A program made the translations under genes and the position numbers. A stretch of DNA of 27,764 nt from Gnetum montanum. Lineage: Eukaryota > Streptophyta > Gnetopsida > Gnetales > Gnetaceae. Where the stretch lies: NCBI GenBank assembly GCA_015680685.1, contig MNCI01013698.1:3514-31277 (forward strand). Direction: 5' to 3'. The notes under the pieces were generated by a model, which was not told where the DNA came from, did no database searches, and was given only the letters and a program-made list of their open reading frames with translations. Shown one piece after another: positions 11,111-21,998 of this stretch; the stretch's first letter is position 1; each line of letters starts with the position of its first letter.

Positions 11111-11400
11111 ACACATCAAAAAGTGCATATCTTCATGTTAACTCATGCAATAATCAATTAGATGAAGGTTGGCTACCTTCCTAGGAAACTATCTGATCTT
11201 GGAAGTCCCCTCATTTACCTTCAAATCACTAGGGATGAGCCTTGCAAGGCTTTTCTAGATTTGGGTTCTAGTCTTAATCTAATTTCCCATGAGATGTATA
11301 AGGCCTATAAGCTACCTCCACTCAAGAAGAGCGACATCTATCTCAAATTGACTAATTAGTACATCACTATTCCTTTGGATTTGGTGAAGGACATTATGAC
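11111..11400 (+). pseudogene. Aspartic protease region of element 1, active-site change
   Basis: The 11162-11359 frame contains VGYLPRKLSDLGSPLIYLQI and then FLDLGSSLNLISHEMYK. Element 2 has LLDSGSRVNLISQELYK at the equivalent place. The catalytic D-S/T-G triad is therefore D-L-G here (TTG at 11261-11263), a change one transition from TCG. Linker sequence follows to about 11820, including a segment related to the 19034-18843 frame of element 2. Confidence 0.75.
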
Positions 11401-11819
11401 CATTGTTTGTGGGTGATCCTACCCCACTGATTTCTTGGTGATCCAAGTGGACAATTGCAAAGGGGGACTTCCCAATTATTATGGAAAGAGCATGAATAAG
11501 GACTATTAATGTAATAATGAGCATCCAAGATCATTTTCTTAAAATCTCAAAAGAAAATGCATTTAGAAAGATTAAGAGGAAGAAAGTCCTATGCATCACG
11601 TATAGTGATACAAGGTGTAACTATGTGTAGAAACTATGGGTCATTCATAATGTATCTATCAAAGCATGTAGTCAATGTGTTGACATATCTAAAATTCAAA
11701 GGTTCTTTTATGAAATAGTCACAAAATAGAAGGGCACCCAATGGCTAATAGTTGATCTTAGAAATAACATACTTTGTCTGGAACTTGCTAAGAGCCTAAC
11801 ATGTGCCTACATAGAAGGT
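11401..11819 (+). pseudogene. Protease-RT linker of element 1
   Basis: Broken frames that match the linker of element 2 (about 19090-18640), for example FLVIQVDNCKGG against FLVIQINNDKGD and ITYSDTRC-type sequence against IAYSDTRC. No separate domain is recognised. Confidence 0.6.
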
Positions 11820-12900
11820 ATGGATCAACTAGAGCAAGTTCATCACCAACTCTTTGATAATGCAAATGATGATACCTATTGGGGAGAGTTGGAAATTCTT
11901 GAAAATTTTTTTAAAAAAACCCCCCTTGAGCTAAAAACTCTACTTGTTTGCATGGAATATGCATTCTTGAAAAATGGAAAGCTGATAATAATCAATGCAA
12001 ATCTTTCTCCTAAACAAAAACGTATGAAACTAAATGTGATCAAAAATTGGCCAACAGTCTTTCCTTGGTCATATCCTAAACTCACAAGGATTATCCTAGG
12101 ATATGCTAGCATCATATCTATAGTGATTCGACCATGAAGCCAAAGAGGAAACAATAGCAGTGGTTAAATCCCAAATTGAAAAAGATCCTCAAAGAGGAAA
12201 TCAAACAACTCCTCAAGGAGGGGTTTATCTATCCCATTGAAAATAGTGAATGGGTTAGCCCACTCATGATTATGCTAAAGAAAGGTGGCAAGTGGCAGGT
12301 CTGCATCAATTTTTGGCTATTGAATATGGAAACATTTAAATATCACTTTCCATTACCATTTGTAGATTAGGTGTTGGACACTATATCTGGGCATTTATAT
12401 TATAGTTTTCTAAATGGTTATAGTGGCTATAACCAAATCTATATTGCACTAGAGGATTAAGCCAAAACAACATTTATGAGTCCTTGGGGGACTTTTGTGT
12501 ATCAAAAGATGCCATTTGACCTATGCAATGCCCCTACCACATTCCAACACTTGGTCTTAATTATTTTTCAATAAAAGATCAATAGCAGGGTGGAAATCTT
12601 CATGGATGACTTCTCCATGTATGGGGCTACATTTGAACAACCCTTGGATCATCTTGAGCAAGTGCTCAAAAGATGTGTGGAGATCAATCTTTGACTCAAT
12701 TGGTAGAAGAGCCATCTGATGGTCTAGAAAGGCATTGTATTAGGGCATAGAATCTCACAAGCAGAGATTAAGGTTGATCCTAAAATGATTAGGATCATCC
12801 AAGGAATTACCTATCAACTAGAAACTATAAAAGATGTCTAGTCAATCCTTGGACACATTGGCTATTATCAACAATTTATAGAGAATTTCTCTAAGATAGC
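11820..12900 (+). pseudogene. pol: Reverse transcriptase of element 1, 5' part (interrupted by element 2)
   Basis: Visible motifs in order: NANLSPKQK and FPWSYPKLT; EEIKQLLKEGFIYPIENSEW with VSPLMIMLKKGGKWQVCIN; FKYHFPLPFVD; LYYSFLNGYSGYNQI; MSPWGTFVYQKMPFDLCNAP; catalytic EIFMDDFSMYG with both Asp intact (GAT GAC, 12605-12610); LGHRISQAEIKVDPKMIRII; and LGHIGYYQQFIENFSKIA, where coding stops at the element 2 junction. The wording is that of Athila/Tat RTs. Transition stops and at least two frameshifts (near 12140-12170) disrupt it. Confidence 0.85.
12896..12900. other. Left target-site duplication of element 2 (ATAGC)
   Basis: ATAGC directly precedes TGATGAG of the left LTR; the same five bases follow the right LTR at 22778-22782. 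Confidence 0.9.
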
Positions 12901-13620
12901 TGATGAGTGGCAAGGTACCCCTACACTCAACCATACAAATACGAGTGTAGCACAGGTGATCCGGTCGAACTCCATAGACTAAGTGCCTACACGCCTCATG
13001 GAACACTTAAGGTTAATCATTCATTGTCTTCCCAGACTTACTTGTAGTTGTCATGGTGTATGGTTAAGTAAGTATGAGGTATGTGATTTTTTGATAGTTT
13101 TTATGTTTTATCTCCTATGCTAACAAGGTGAAGGGTGAAGACACTAATAAACTAACTTTAACTAACTAACTAAGCCTTAATTAACCTAGCGTCAGCATCC
13201 GTTCCAACTTACCGTTCACACCGTGAATCAATGCAACCTTGGTTACCAAACACTAGTCATTGCTGGGACCACCAAGCGTAACACACGTGCTCGAAGTGGT
13301 CGTACTGAGGCACTTAACTAGGAGAGAAGGGTTGAGAGAGATTTAATAAATAATAAAACATATAAATGACAAATAATAAATAATAGTAAATAAAATCCTA
13401 ATTAGCCTATTCCATGCACTGCAAGGTTTATCCAAGAAGTTCGTCCTTATTGTTGTACACAAACTTGTGTTCAGGTACAATGTCTACTCGAATAAATATC
13501 CGTTCACTTTCAAGTTCCTACTACGGGCACATGGAAATTAATCTATCTCTGGAGGGCAAAAACTGCTAGAGTTTCACTATGGTCTAGGCCCTGATTAGGA
13601 AACAAGGGAGAGCCGCCTCT

Positions 13621-13628
13621 TATTTATA
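13621..13628 (-). promoter_or_regulatory. TATA box of the element 2 3' LTR
   Basis: TATAAATA on the minus strand, just downstream of the palindrome array; identical in the other LTR at 22718-22725. Confidence 0.6.
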
Positions 13629-13643
13629 GACTTGGTAACGCAC

Positions 13644-13733
13644 CGTGATATCACGTATGCGATATTGCGTACGTGATATCGTGAGGGATGTGATATCGTG
13701 ACGGCTGCAATATCACAACCCATGTGATATCAT
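13644..13733. repeat. Array of GATATC-centred palindromes in U3, six units
   Basis: Units at 13647 (GTGATATCAC), 13661 (GATATT), 13675, 13692, 13709 (AATATC) and 13726. Each is flanked by GT/AC- or GC-type arms; some pairs also form larger dyads. The matching place in the other LTR (22743-22768) has only two units. Confidence 0.8.
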
Positions 13734-13742
13734 GTCCCATCA

Positions 13743-13752
13743 TACCCCCATG
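13743..13752 (-). other. Polypurine tract of element 2
   Basis: CATGGGGGTA on the minus strand abuts the LTR start TGATGGGA. Upstream AGTTTTCATT is shared with the element 1 PPT region (26651-26660). Confidence 0.75.
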
Positions 13753-15633
13753 ACTAAATGAAAACTCATCCTTGAGTTCCTTACAATAATATCGGGAAGG
13801 TATGGGATTATTGACTCAAATGAAACTAATGGGATGACATGTGAATAGATCATCATTACAAGACAAGACAAAACTGGTGTTCATGACAACAAGAGTGAAC
13901 ATCTTATTACATTGACATCAGGCCTTATTTGGCAGCTAAGAAAGAGAGAGAGAGAGAAATTTTGCTGCTGCCAATGACAAGACTATGCCTTTCATTGTCC
14001 ATCCATAAGTGCACCATCGATCTTGCTCCTTGCATAGTTACTTAGCACTACTCCATTCCAAGTGTTCCCTCCAAATCCAATCCATTGTTGCATGATTGCC
14101 ATCTACACACACAACACAGTCTTGTATTAGCAAGGGTAAATGAATTTCAATGCAGTTGATACCTTGCCTTAGTAAAAGGTCCATTGGCTAGGTTGTGGTA
14201 CGACTGATATGGATTTGGAGATATAATATTTGGTGACTACCAAAGGTGTAGGGGCTAGAAGAAAATCGAAAAAATTTGGCCCTGTACCCCCATGACTAAT
14301 CACAAACCTCCAGTAGTGAGAGAATGGAAAAGGAAAAAGAACAAGAAAGATGGAGAAAAAGAGACAACTATTACGTCGATGAAAGGGATGTCAAGATGGA
14401 AATGAAAAAAATAAAATGGATTGAAAAAATGTTAAGGAAAATAATTTAATGGATGCACTAAGTAGGAGTGCTAGTGGGTCCTCCCCAAAACAGGCTCATG
14501 CCCTTAATGCCCCGAAAAACCCACATTCAAAGAGTGTGTAGGCTCTAGGAATGTCATTTGGAACAAGAGTTAAAGTCTTAACCGTAAGAATTTACCAAAA
14601 AGAAAACAATGCATCAACCAAAATATACACTAATGATACAATCGGCAATGAGGTGAACAATGGAGAAAAGGATGGAGAGAATAGAATGGAAGGGAGTATC
14701 AAGAATAAGGTGGTGTATAGCCCCTTGTGGAGTTAATGATTAATGTGACTTGGTAAATCTCATTCCAACTCCAGCCTCAAACAAACCACATCCAGTGACT
14801 TTACATTAATGCATTTGGCCAATCCATCCACTTGAATAACAAGAATTCCTTCACCCAAGAGCCACCACCATTCCGACAAAACGAACAAGGTGAGAATAGG
14901 AAGCAAGGAGGGCCTTAGTTAGAGGAAACATTTTTAGTTCCATAACCAGTGCTTATAGCCCAAGTGATTATTTCTTCTAAGGGGTGTGCTTTGAATTCTC
15001 ACTTTCTTCTTTTCTCTTTTCTTTTTTTTTTTCTTTTTATGTGTTTATGCATGAGAACCACACCATGCAAAGACTTCTTATTTTTATTTGCTCAGCTTCC
15101 CGATAAGTGAGTAACATCAGAATGGTAAGAAAACTCAAGAAGAAAACATCCAAGCACCCAAGAGAATGGCCAACATGAATGCATCAAGTTCCCTTGAAGT
15201 CACACCCTTTTCAAACCTTGAGGCCTTCCTTAGTTTGAGAAGTATCCAGTCACCGATTTATTAGAGTTCTTATTAGAAAGGGATTGTACATTTCCAAGCC
15301 AAGAGAGACCACAAAACTTGTAGATGAATGGATGAAGTGGACTCATTTCCTGTCATATCAAAATAACATACCTTAGTATCAACATCATAACTTAAAGGTA
15401 AAAACCAAACGTTAGCAATCAATATAAAAATAGTTCATACCATCATTAAGAACACTTATTGGGTGAAAAACTTATAGGATGGGTAACACATATACACATG
15501 CACACAAAGAATGAAAAAGTATAACAATGTTGTAAAACAAAAACAAGAAAAGTTAAAGAAATTTGTAAAACAAAAATATGTAAAATAGAAATGTGTAAAA
15601 CAAAAAGTAAAAAGAACTAAGGGCCTCCAATGA
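13753..15633 (-). other. Long non-coding tail of element 2
   Basis: About 1.9 kb between integrase and the PPT with no coherent ORF. It holds a (GA)n run near 13943-13960, an acceptor-like motif (14103-14130), a PPT-like tract (14287-14291) and a purine-rich run in the element sense (about 15001-15035). Sections are recognisable in the tails of element 1 (24780-24900, 25410-25470) and element 3. Confidence 0.7.
14100..14130 (-). promoter_or_regulatory. Acceptor-like motif in the element 2 tail
   Basis: The minus strand has CTAAT (14130-14126), then TGTAG (ending 14103), then ATG (14102-14100), aligning with the branch point, acceptor and start of the element 3 second ORF. The frame after this ATG is only about 28 codons, so the downstream ORF is absent or lost. 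Confidence 0.45.
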
Positions 15634-16850
15634 TCAGCATAGGTGGCCATCTCCCCCATGACTGTATGGAAAGGGATAGATCCGAAATAAAGAGCAAGGT
15701 TGCCTAATAGAAGAGGTGTAATTTGTACTGGCTATTTTTGGTTCACGGAAAGGTTTTTTTTGTTGCACATTAACCAATAATCTCTTATCTGGGATTTCAA
15801 GCTTGTATATCAGCATGGATCCAGAGGGGAAGGTCGTATGAATAATATAGGGTCCTTCCCACAATGTTTGAAATTTTGTACGTTGTGGTACATGTGTGGG
15901 ATTCCAGTAAAGGACCTTGTCTCCTGGTTGGTACCTAAACCTTCGAATTCTTAAGTCATGACGCTGTTTACTATGTGCCTTGTGCAACTCATTTAACGAC
16001 AGAGCAATCAATCTATTCTTTTCTAGCATGTTTAGAGTTGCTAATCGTTGTTTTTATGCTAGGTCTAGGTCAAGGTGAAGGTCGCAAGCCATGGATAGTA
16101 TACGGAGCTCATTCTGTATAGGGAGCTTTGGTAGTTTTCCATACACTAACTCATAGGGAGAGTAGCCTGTAGGGAGTTTCCAAGTGGAGCAGTATGCCCA
16201 GAGAGCATCATTTAATTTTCTGCTCCAATCTCGCTAAATTTGCTAATTGTTCTCATTAATATTCTCGTAATCTCCCGATTAGTAACCTACGCTTGGCCAT
16301 TAGCTTGGTGGTGGTAAGGTGTGGTCAATTTATGCTCAACCCCTAAGCATTGCATCAATTTGTGAAAGGTTGCACCCATAAAATGTGTCCCATTATCAGA
16401 GATGAGTGCACACGGCACACCAAACCTATTTACAATTTTTTGTTGTATAAATCTTGCAGCCGTAGACGATGTGCAGTCTGTTATAGCGGCTGCTTCAGCC
16501 CATTTGGTTAAATAGTCAATAACAACAATGATATATGCTTTTTCATTGGACATTGGTATAATGGGCCCCATAAAATCTATTCCCCAGATATCAAAGGGTT
16601 CCAAATGTTGAATCCATTGTTTCCAACCCTCCATTCTAGTAGTCATTCCACCATCACGTTGGCAGCATTCACAGGATTGGGCAAAATGATGGGTGTCCCA
16701 AAATAGTGTTGGCTAATAATATCCTGCAATCAAAACCTTGATAGCTGTTCATCTCCCAGCATAGTGACCCCCACAGGGGCCCTCATGAGCATCTTGGAGA
16801 ACTTTTAATTGATCCTTATCGGGCACACACCATCGAACCAAGCCATCAGG
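15634..16850 (-). pseudogene. pol: Integrase of element 2, catalytic Glu codon now a stop
   Basis: Zinc-binding N-terminus (about 16800-16655): DAHEGPCGGH and SCECCQRD. Catalytic core (16646-16287): WGIDFMGPI with the first Asp near 16577, VVIDYLTKWAEAA, and SDNGTHF with the second Asp near 16397. Exactly 35 residues later, where Glu is expected (GQAEV... in relatives), the codon is TAG (16289-16287). NREI continues after it. A frameshift follows, then the C-terminal frame (16029-15634) with LHKAHSKQRHDLRI, GDKVLYWNPTHVPQ, KFQTLWEGPYII and the end SHGGDGHLC. No chromodomain is seen, as usual for Athila/Tat. Confidence 0.88.
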
Positions 16851-17455
16851 ACAGACTTTATAGAGTTGTTCCTTGATTTCCATAAACTACTTGGTTTTGT
16901 GAAGAAATTTTTGTTTCTTCCTAAAGTCCAACCCCTGTGGTGTTTGTTGGGAAATGAGATAAGTAAGAATGCTACTATACCAATTTATTTCCATGGGTTG
17001 GTTATTCACTACACCGGCAAAGAGAGTTTCATCAGGAAAATGATCAGATATGGCATATTCATCCTCTTTGTTGTCCTAGCACCCGAGATAAGTGATCTAC
17101 TACTACATTCTTTGTGCCTTTGTGATCTACTATTGTTAAAATGAACTCCTAAAGAATTACCAACCAATGTATGATACGTGGGCTAACCATTGGCTTGTTC
17201 ATGAGGAACCTAATTGCACTATGATTTATATGGATGTATACTTTGTAGCCTAATACATAGTTCCTAAATTTGTCCAGTGCAAACACTATAGCCATTAATT
17301 CCTTTTCCCTAGTTATGTAGTTGAATTGTGCACCAATGATACTCTTACTGGCATAGTGGATGTAATAAGGTCATTTTTGTTCATCTAATTGTCTCAGTAC
17401 AGCTTCTAAGGCATAATTAGATGTGTCGGTCATGATATGGAATGACCTGGACTAG
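16851..17455 (-). pseudogene. pol: RNase H of element 2 and linker to integrase
   Basis: Minus-strand motifs: HIMTDTSNYALEAVLRQLDE (about 17435), PYYIHYASKSI, NYITREKELMAIVFALDKF, YKVYIHINHSAIRFLMNKP, and TIVDHKGTKNVVVDHLSR (about 17090). The active-site-like Asp in TDTSNYAL is present. The later position that is Asp in element 1 (HMDHNEIHFLMNKP) is Asn here (HINHSAIRFLMNKP). Stops interrupt the frame. Confidence 0.8.
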
Positions 17456-18600
17456 TCAAGGGCTTGTAGAATAGGGGTTTCCACAAGCCTTTATTTTAAA
17501 TTTTGGAATGCTCGTTCACATTCCCTGGTCCATTCAAAGGGTGCATCTTTTTTCATCAATTCTACCAACGGTTTGGAAATCTTGGAGAAGTTCTCAATAA
17601 ATCTCCTGTAGTAGCCAGTGTGTCCAAGGAACAACCGAATATCTTTGACCGTTTCTGGTTGGCAAGTGATTCCTTGGATGATCCTAACTTTTTCTGGGTC
17701 TACCTCTATTCTTGATTGTGAAACCTTATGCTCCAACACTATGTCCTCTTGAACCATCAAATGGCTTTTCTGCTAGTTGAGCTTTAGGTTGGTTTTGATG
17801 CATCGTTTCAGCACTTACTCTAACCAGTCTAGGGCTTGATCAAAGCTTGACCCATAAGTGGAGAAGTCTTCCATAAAGACTTCTACTCCATTACCAATTT
17901 GCTATTGAAAGATGCTTAGAACTAATCATTGAAATGTGGCAGGGGCATTACACAAGCCAAATGACATTTGTTTATATGCAAACGTTCCCCAAGGACTAGT
18001 GAACATTGTTTTGGCTTGGTCTTCTGGTGTGATTCGTATTTGGTTGTACCCACTATAACCATCCAAAAAACTATAATAGAGATGCCCTGCTATAGTGTCT
18101 AAGACCTTTTCAAAAAATGGCAATGGGAAGTGATCCTTGAATGTTGCCATATTTAATAGCCTAAAATCTATGCATACCCTTCATTTTCCTCTTTTGGGTA
18201 CGATTACTAGAGGACTAACCCATTCGCTATCAGCAATGGGTAAATGAACCCAACCTTCAGAAGTTGCTTTATTTCATCTTTCCCTATTTATTTTAACTTC
18301 AGGTTCAATCACCTATGCAGTTTTTTTCGAGGCTTCATGGAGGACTTTGTGTAAATCTGATGCTGGCATATCCTAGGATCTATTCCGGTTAATTCAGGGT
18401 ATGACCAGGCAAAGGCTGTTGACCATTTATTTATTACCTCTAGCAAACTCTCTTTTTGTTTGGGGGTAAGATTTGTGTTGATGATTACTGATTTTCTATT
18501 TTTCAGGGTCATGTATTCCAGATCGGTGGGCAATGGTTTTAAATCCAGGGGCTCTTGGTTAAACTTCTCAGGAATCTCCAACTTCCCCCAATTAATGTTT
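17456..18600 (-). pseudogene. pol: Reverse transcriptase of element 2, YxDD motif changed to F-M-E-D
   Basis: Order on the minus strand: NTNLTPKQKE and FAWSYPELTGIDP (18581-18309); a broken stretch with GFIYPIADSEWVSPLVIVPK (about 18270-18190); ATFKDHFPLPFFEKVL, LYYSFLDGYSGYNQIRI and FGLCNAPATFQ (18150-17926); then VEVFMEDFSTYG. There the first catalytic Asp of the F-x-D-D motif is Glu (GAA at 17871-17869). RIEVDPEKVRIIQGI and LGHTGYYRRFIENFSKI follow (17760-17491). A frame change lies near 18300. Confidence 0.88.
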
Positions 18601-19090
18601 TCAAAGTTGAGGGCTGGAAGCTGGCAACAGACTTACTCAAGTGTGTCCATGCTTTCAACATAAGCACTAGTGATCCCCTCAGTTAGTTCCATGCATGTCA
18701 TTGAATTGCTCTCTTGGTCAGCCATCAGCCACTGGGTTTTTTCTTGTCGTGTTGCTGCTGCATATAGGCACTTTTGTATGTCAATGTCTTGTGCACACCG
18801 ATTGCATGCAGGCAATGTTAAACTCCGCATTACCCATGATTTCTACACATAATGGCACCTTGTGTCACTATATGCGATACATGAAACTTTCTTCTTCTCA
18901 ATCTTTCCAAAAGTGTTTTTCTTGGATATTTCTAGGGAAAGATTGCGGATTCCTAGGTGTGCATATATTATGCTCAACCATGCCCTTTCCATTATTATCG
19001 GGAAGTCCCCTTTGTCATTGTTTATTTGGATCACCAGGAAATCAACTAGGTATGACCAACCACCTATGGTGGAAATAATGTCCTCAACCT
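18601..19090 (-). pseudogene. Protease-RT linker of element 2
   Basis: One frame (19034-18633 with few stops) links protease to RT. It includes FPIIMERAWLSIIYAHLGIR and YSDTRCHYV. It is collinear with 11401-11820 of element 1. No named domain is recognised; it may be the C-terminal lobe of protease plus connection. Confidence 0.6.
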
Positions 19091-19420
19091 ATCCCAAAGG
19101 AAAAATGATGGACTAGTTAGCTAGCTCTAAGCAAATATTGCTCTTCTTGAGTGGAGGCAAGTTCTAGGTTTTATACAATTCTTGTGAAATTAAGTTGACT
19201 CTAGAACCTGAGTCAAGAAGATCCTTATGAGGTTCATTCCCAACGACTTGGAGATAAATTAGAGGGCTTCCAGGATCAGAGAATTTCTTGGGAAGGTGGC
19301 CTACCTTAATCCAGTCGGTAACGGTATGTGTTAACATAACCGTATGCATTGGCCTCCATTTTTGGGTTGAAGGGGATCCCGAAACCTTATTTGGTATGGA
19401 GGCATTTAAATGTTCAACTG
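19091..19420 (-). pseudogene. Aspartic protease of element 2
   Basis: Within the 19523-19164 frame: VGHLPKKFSDPGSPLIYLQV, then LLDSGSRVNLISQELYKT. The DSG triad lies at 19214-19206 and appears intact. The upstream part of this frame is the Pro-rich end of gag, so gag and protease were one reading frame. A TAG stop follows YKT. Confidence 0.78.
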
Positions 19421-21853
19421 CTTGTGAAGATGAGGGCTTAGTTGGATTATTGGTTCTAAAGAAAGGTCTTTTTGGCATATGATTGTTAGAACCAACTGGA
19501 AATTGAGGATTGGGAGCCCTCATGATATTGGGTTGTTATGGTTGACTGGGAAATACCCTTGGTATTGTTGGAGCAGTTGGTGGGGGAGCTACCAACGTAA
19601 GAGATGCAGATGGATTTGGAGGATAGTATGGGTATGGAGCGTCTCTTGGAGGAGAAGGAATCCTAAAATACTCCTGAACTTGGTAGTAATGTGGTGGGGT
19701 TATATGACCCATAGAGTTGCTTGGAGAAATTGGCTACTACACATAATAGCCATAAGGATCAGGTTATCGATAAGGGTACTGTTGTCTCGGCAATGGCATC
19801 CCCCATGACTGTGGGTATTACCATTGCTGATGTTGCCTGATGGGTTGTGGTGGAGTTCCACTTGGATAGTACGTTAACGGTTGGTGGAACTATCTTGGGT
19901 TACCTTGGGGATAAGGTAACCTTTGAGGTGCCTACCATTTTTTAAGTCTCAAGTTGAGTGCATATACCCTAGACTCTTGTAGATGTGAGATGATTAGACA
20001 ACATCCCTTAGGATGGTCATATTGGCAGATCTCACATCCATCGTCATTGTCTATGTCAGAATCCACAACCTCATTGGAGATAGTTATTTTTCCCTTACCC
20101 TTGTTATGTGTGGGGCCTAAATCTCTCTGATTTTTCTTCTCTTTGTCACTGCTTCATTCCTCCTTAGAATCCTCTACGATTTTCAGGATAGTTTCAAGTC
20201 TAGAGTCTAAAGAATCCCACAATTGATCCACCTTAGTCGAGACTTCTATTGTTAGCTTTTGAATCAGCAAGGTTTTTCTATTCACCAACTCTTCAAGTGG
20301 TGACTCATCCTCCTCATCACAAAATCTCACTCCCTTCTTTCAAATGGAAGGATCATGGTTATATTCTTCCACGCTCTCTCTTTTCATAGCTCACCTTCTT
20401 CTTTGACTGCTTGCTCCAACAAGCGATGAATCTCATGGGCTCTAAGTTCTGATAGTCTCCCTTGGGCATAAGTCCCAAGGGTTCTCCTAGTCTCATGTCT
20501 TAGCCCATCCATGATGTGGCGAAGTTGATCTCGTTGTGTGTAACCATGGCCCAGGCAATGATGTAACAATGCATAGTATTGGCCCATGGCAACATCCAAG
20601 GGTTCATGAGTACCTTGCTTCCATCCTTAGATCTACTTATGCAAGTTAGACACTCTGGAGTACGTTTGATACTTATTGTTGAATAACTCTAACATTGTAC
20701 TCCACCTCCTAATGGTTTTCGGTTCTAAGGATCGATACCAACTTTCTGCTTCCTTTATGAGTATCCTGGGAAACAAATTTAGTTTCTACCACTCGTTCTC
20801 TATATTTTTCAATGCACAGGCATCGTGGAATGCCTGTAAATGATGTTGTGGATTAGAGTTGTATCCCCCTTCGAAGTGTGGGATATTATTCATGTCTAAG
20901 CATTTGATCCGACTATCTCTTTGATGCTTTGTTGGTATTCTCACTACCTCTGTTATATCGAGCATACTTTAGGTGGCAAGTAGGGGCTCATCTTGATCAT
21001 CTCTTTCATGATATCTATGGTGTCTACATTGTTCCCTACTTTTCCTTTGTTCATGCCCTTGTCCTCTCTTTCGACTCTCTTGTCGAGGTCTCTCATTTTG
21101 TCTATCTCTATCCTCACTATTATGCTCTTGGTGGCTGCGCCCAGATGTGGAAGGAGAGGGTGAGTGATGTGATGAAGGAGAAGAAGAAGGAGAACCATCA
21201 TCATGATGATGCTTCTTGCCTTCTCTTTGGCTACTATGACCTCGATCGTGATGATGACCCAAGTGCCTATCCTTGTCATGTGTTGCTGTTCCCTCAGTGA
21301 ATAGTTCGCATTCATGGGGATCAAAACCAGGGTTTTGTATCATGGATCGTAGGTTCTAATACCCTACCTCCTCACCATCGTTAGGAGGGGAAACATCATT
21401 TGATAGAGAACCCGTTATAATGGGTTCATCATCTCCGATTTCACTTAGGACATGCGTGACCCCTTTTCCCTTCAACAGTGTGTGATGGCTCTCCTTCCAT
21501 GAGTCCCTGATACGTTGTGCTGATGTGGGATGATAATCCCTTATGTCAAAATGACCTATAACGTATTTAGCATAAAGCTGTGTCATGCCGATCTATGCAA
21601 GAGCACGGAGGAGCATGTTTGGGACTGACCGATTTAGAGGTAACACTATGTTACCTTGCAAGTCTCTCCATCACAACTATTTTTCTTGATGAAGGATAAA
21701 GGTAAAATCTGGTATGTACTCGTCGGGATGAGTATATACCACTCGGTATTGTTGAGGAACTGGCGGATTTTGGTTATGTGTTTTTGATTATCGATTGTTT
21801 CTTGTATTATCCCTAGGTGGTGTAATGCTCTTGTGACAAGAAGAAGAAGACAT
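19421..21853 (-). pseudogene. gag: gag of element 2
   Basis: Start ATG at 21853 (MSSSSCHKS), 126 nt after the PBS. N-terminal part to about 21356; His/Asp/Arg/Ser-rich low-complexity stretch (about 21320-20975); block RIKCLDMNNIPHFEGGYN; capsid-like core (about 20870-20400; DACALKNIENEW, SWYRSLEPKTIRRW, RTLGTYAQGRLSELRAH). A one-base loss near 20390 changes the frame. Then comes an acidic/helical stretch (CDEEDESPLEELVNR), a short zinc knuckle CEICQYDHPKGCC (20036-19998), SRVYALNLRL, and a Pro/Tyr/Gln-rich tail with QSWGM. The tail continues in frame into protease. Several transition-type stops are present. Confidence 0.85.
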
Positions 21854-21978
21854 TGTGTCTTATCAGTGTGCTATTTAACCATTATATAAATTTTTTCATT
21901 TAATTAACCCTAAGGGTTCGTTTAAGCTCCAAACGATGTGAGTAATTTCCTATGTTCTACTTAGTGCACAAACACTTA

Positions 21979-21998
21979 GTCCCCAGTAATGGTGCCAA
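21979..21998 (-). other. Primer-binding site of element 2 (tRNA-Asp type)
   Basis: TTGGCACCATTACTGGGGAC on the minus strand directly after the 5' LTR. It differs from the usual tRNA-Asp complement of Athila/Tat elements by G-to-A and C-to-T changes only. Confidence 0.75.

Larger units (their letters stand above)
12901..13742 (-). repeat. 3' LTR of element 2 (842 bp)
   Basis: Begins TGATGAGTGG and ends TCCCATCA on the plus strand, next to the PPT. It is collinear with 21999-22777 but about 63 bp longer because its palindrome array near the U3 start has more units. Differences are mostly transitions. Confidence 0.92.

Noticed and set aside
14285-14297. PPT-like CCCCCATGACTAA as a possible LTR border in element 2
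   Set aside because: No TGATG terminus follows, and the true PPT with LTR start and matching LTR ends is at 13743.
20340-20400. Programmed frameshift between gag and pol in element 2
   Set aside because: Comparison with elements 1 and 3 fits a simple one-base loss near 20390, and in elements 1 and 3 the equivalent stretch reads through without a shift.
20929-21300. A 123-codon plus-strand open frame opposite element 2 gag
   Set aside because: It is the antisense shadow of the His/Asp-rich gag segment and shows no family motif.
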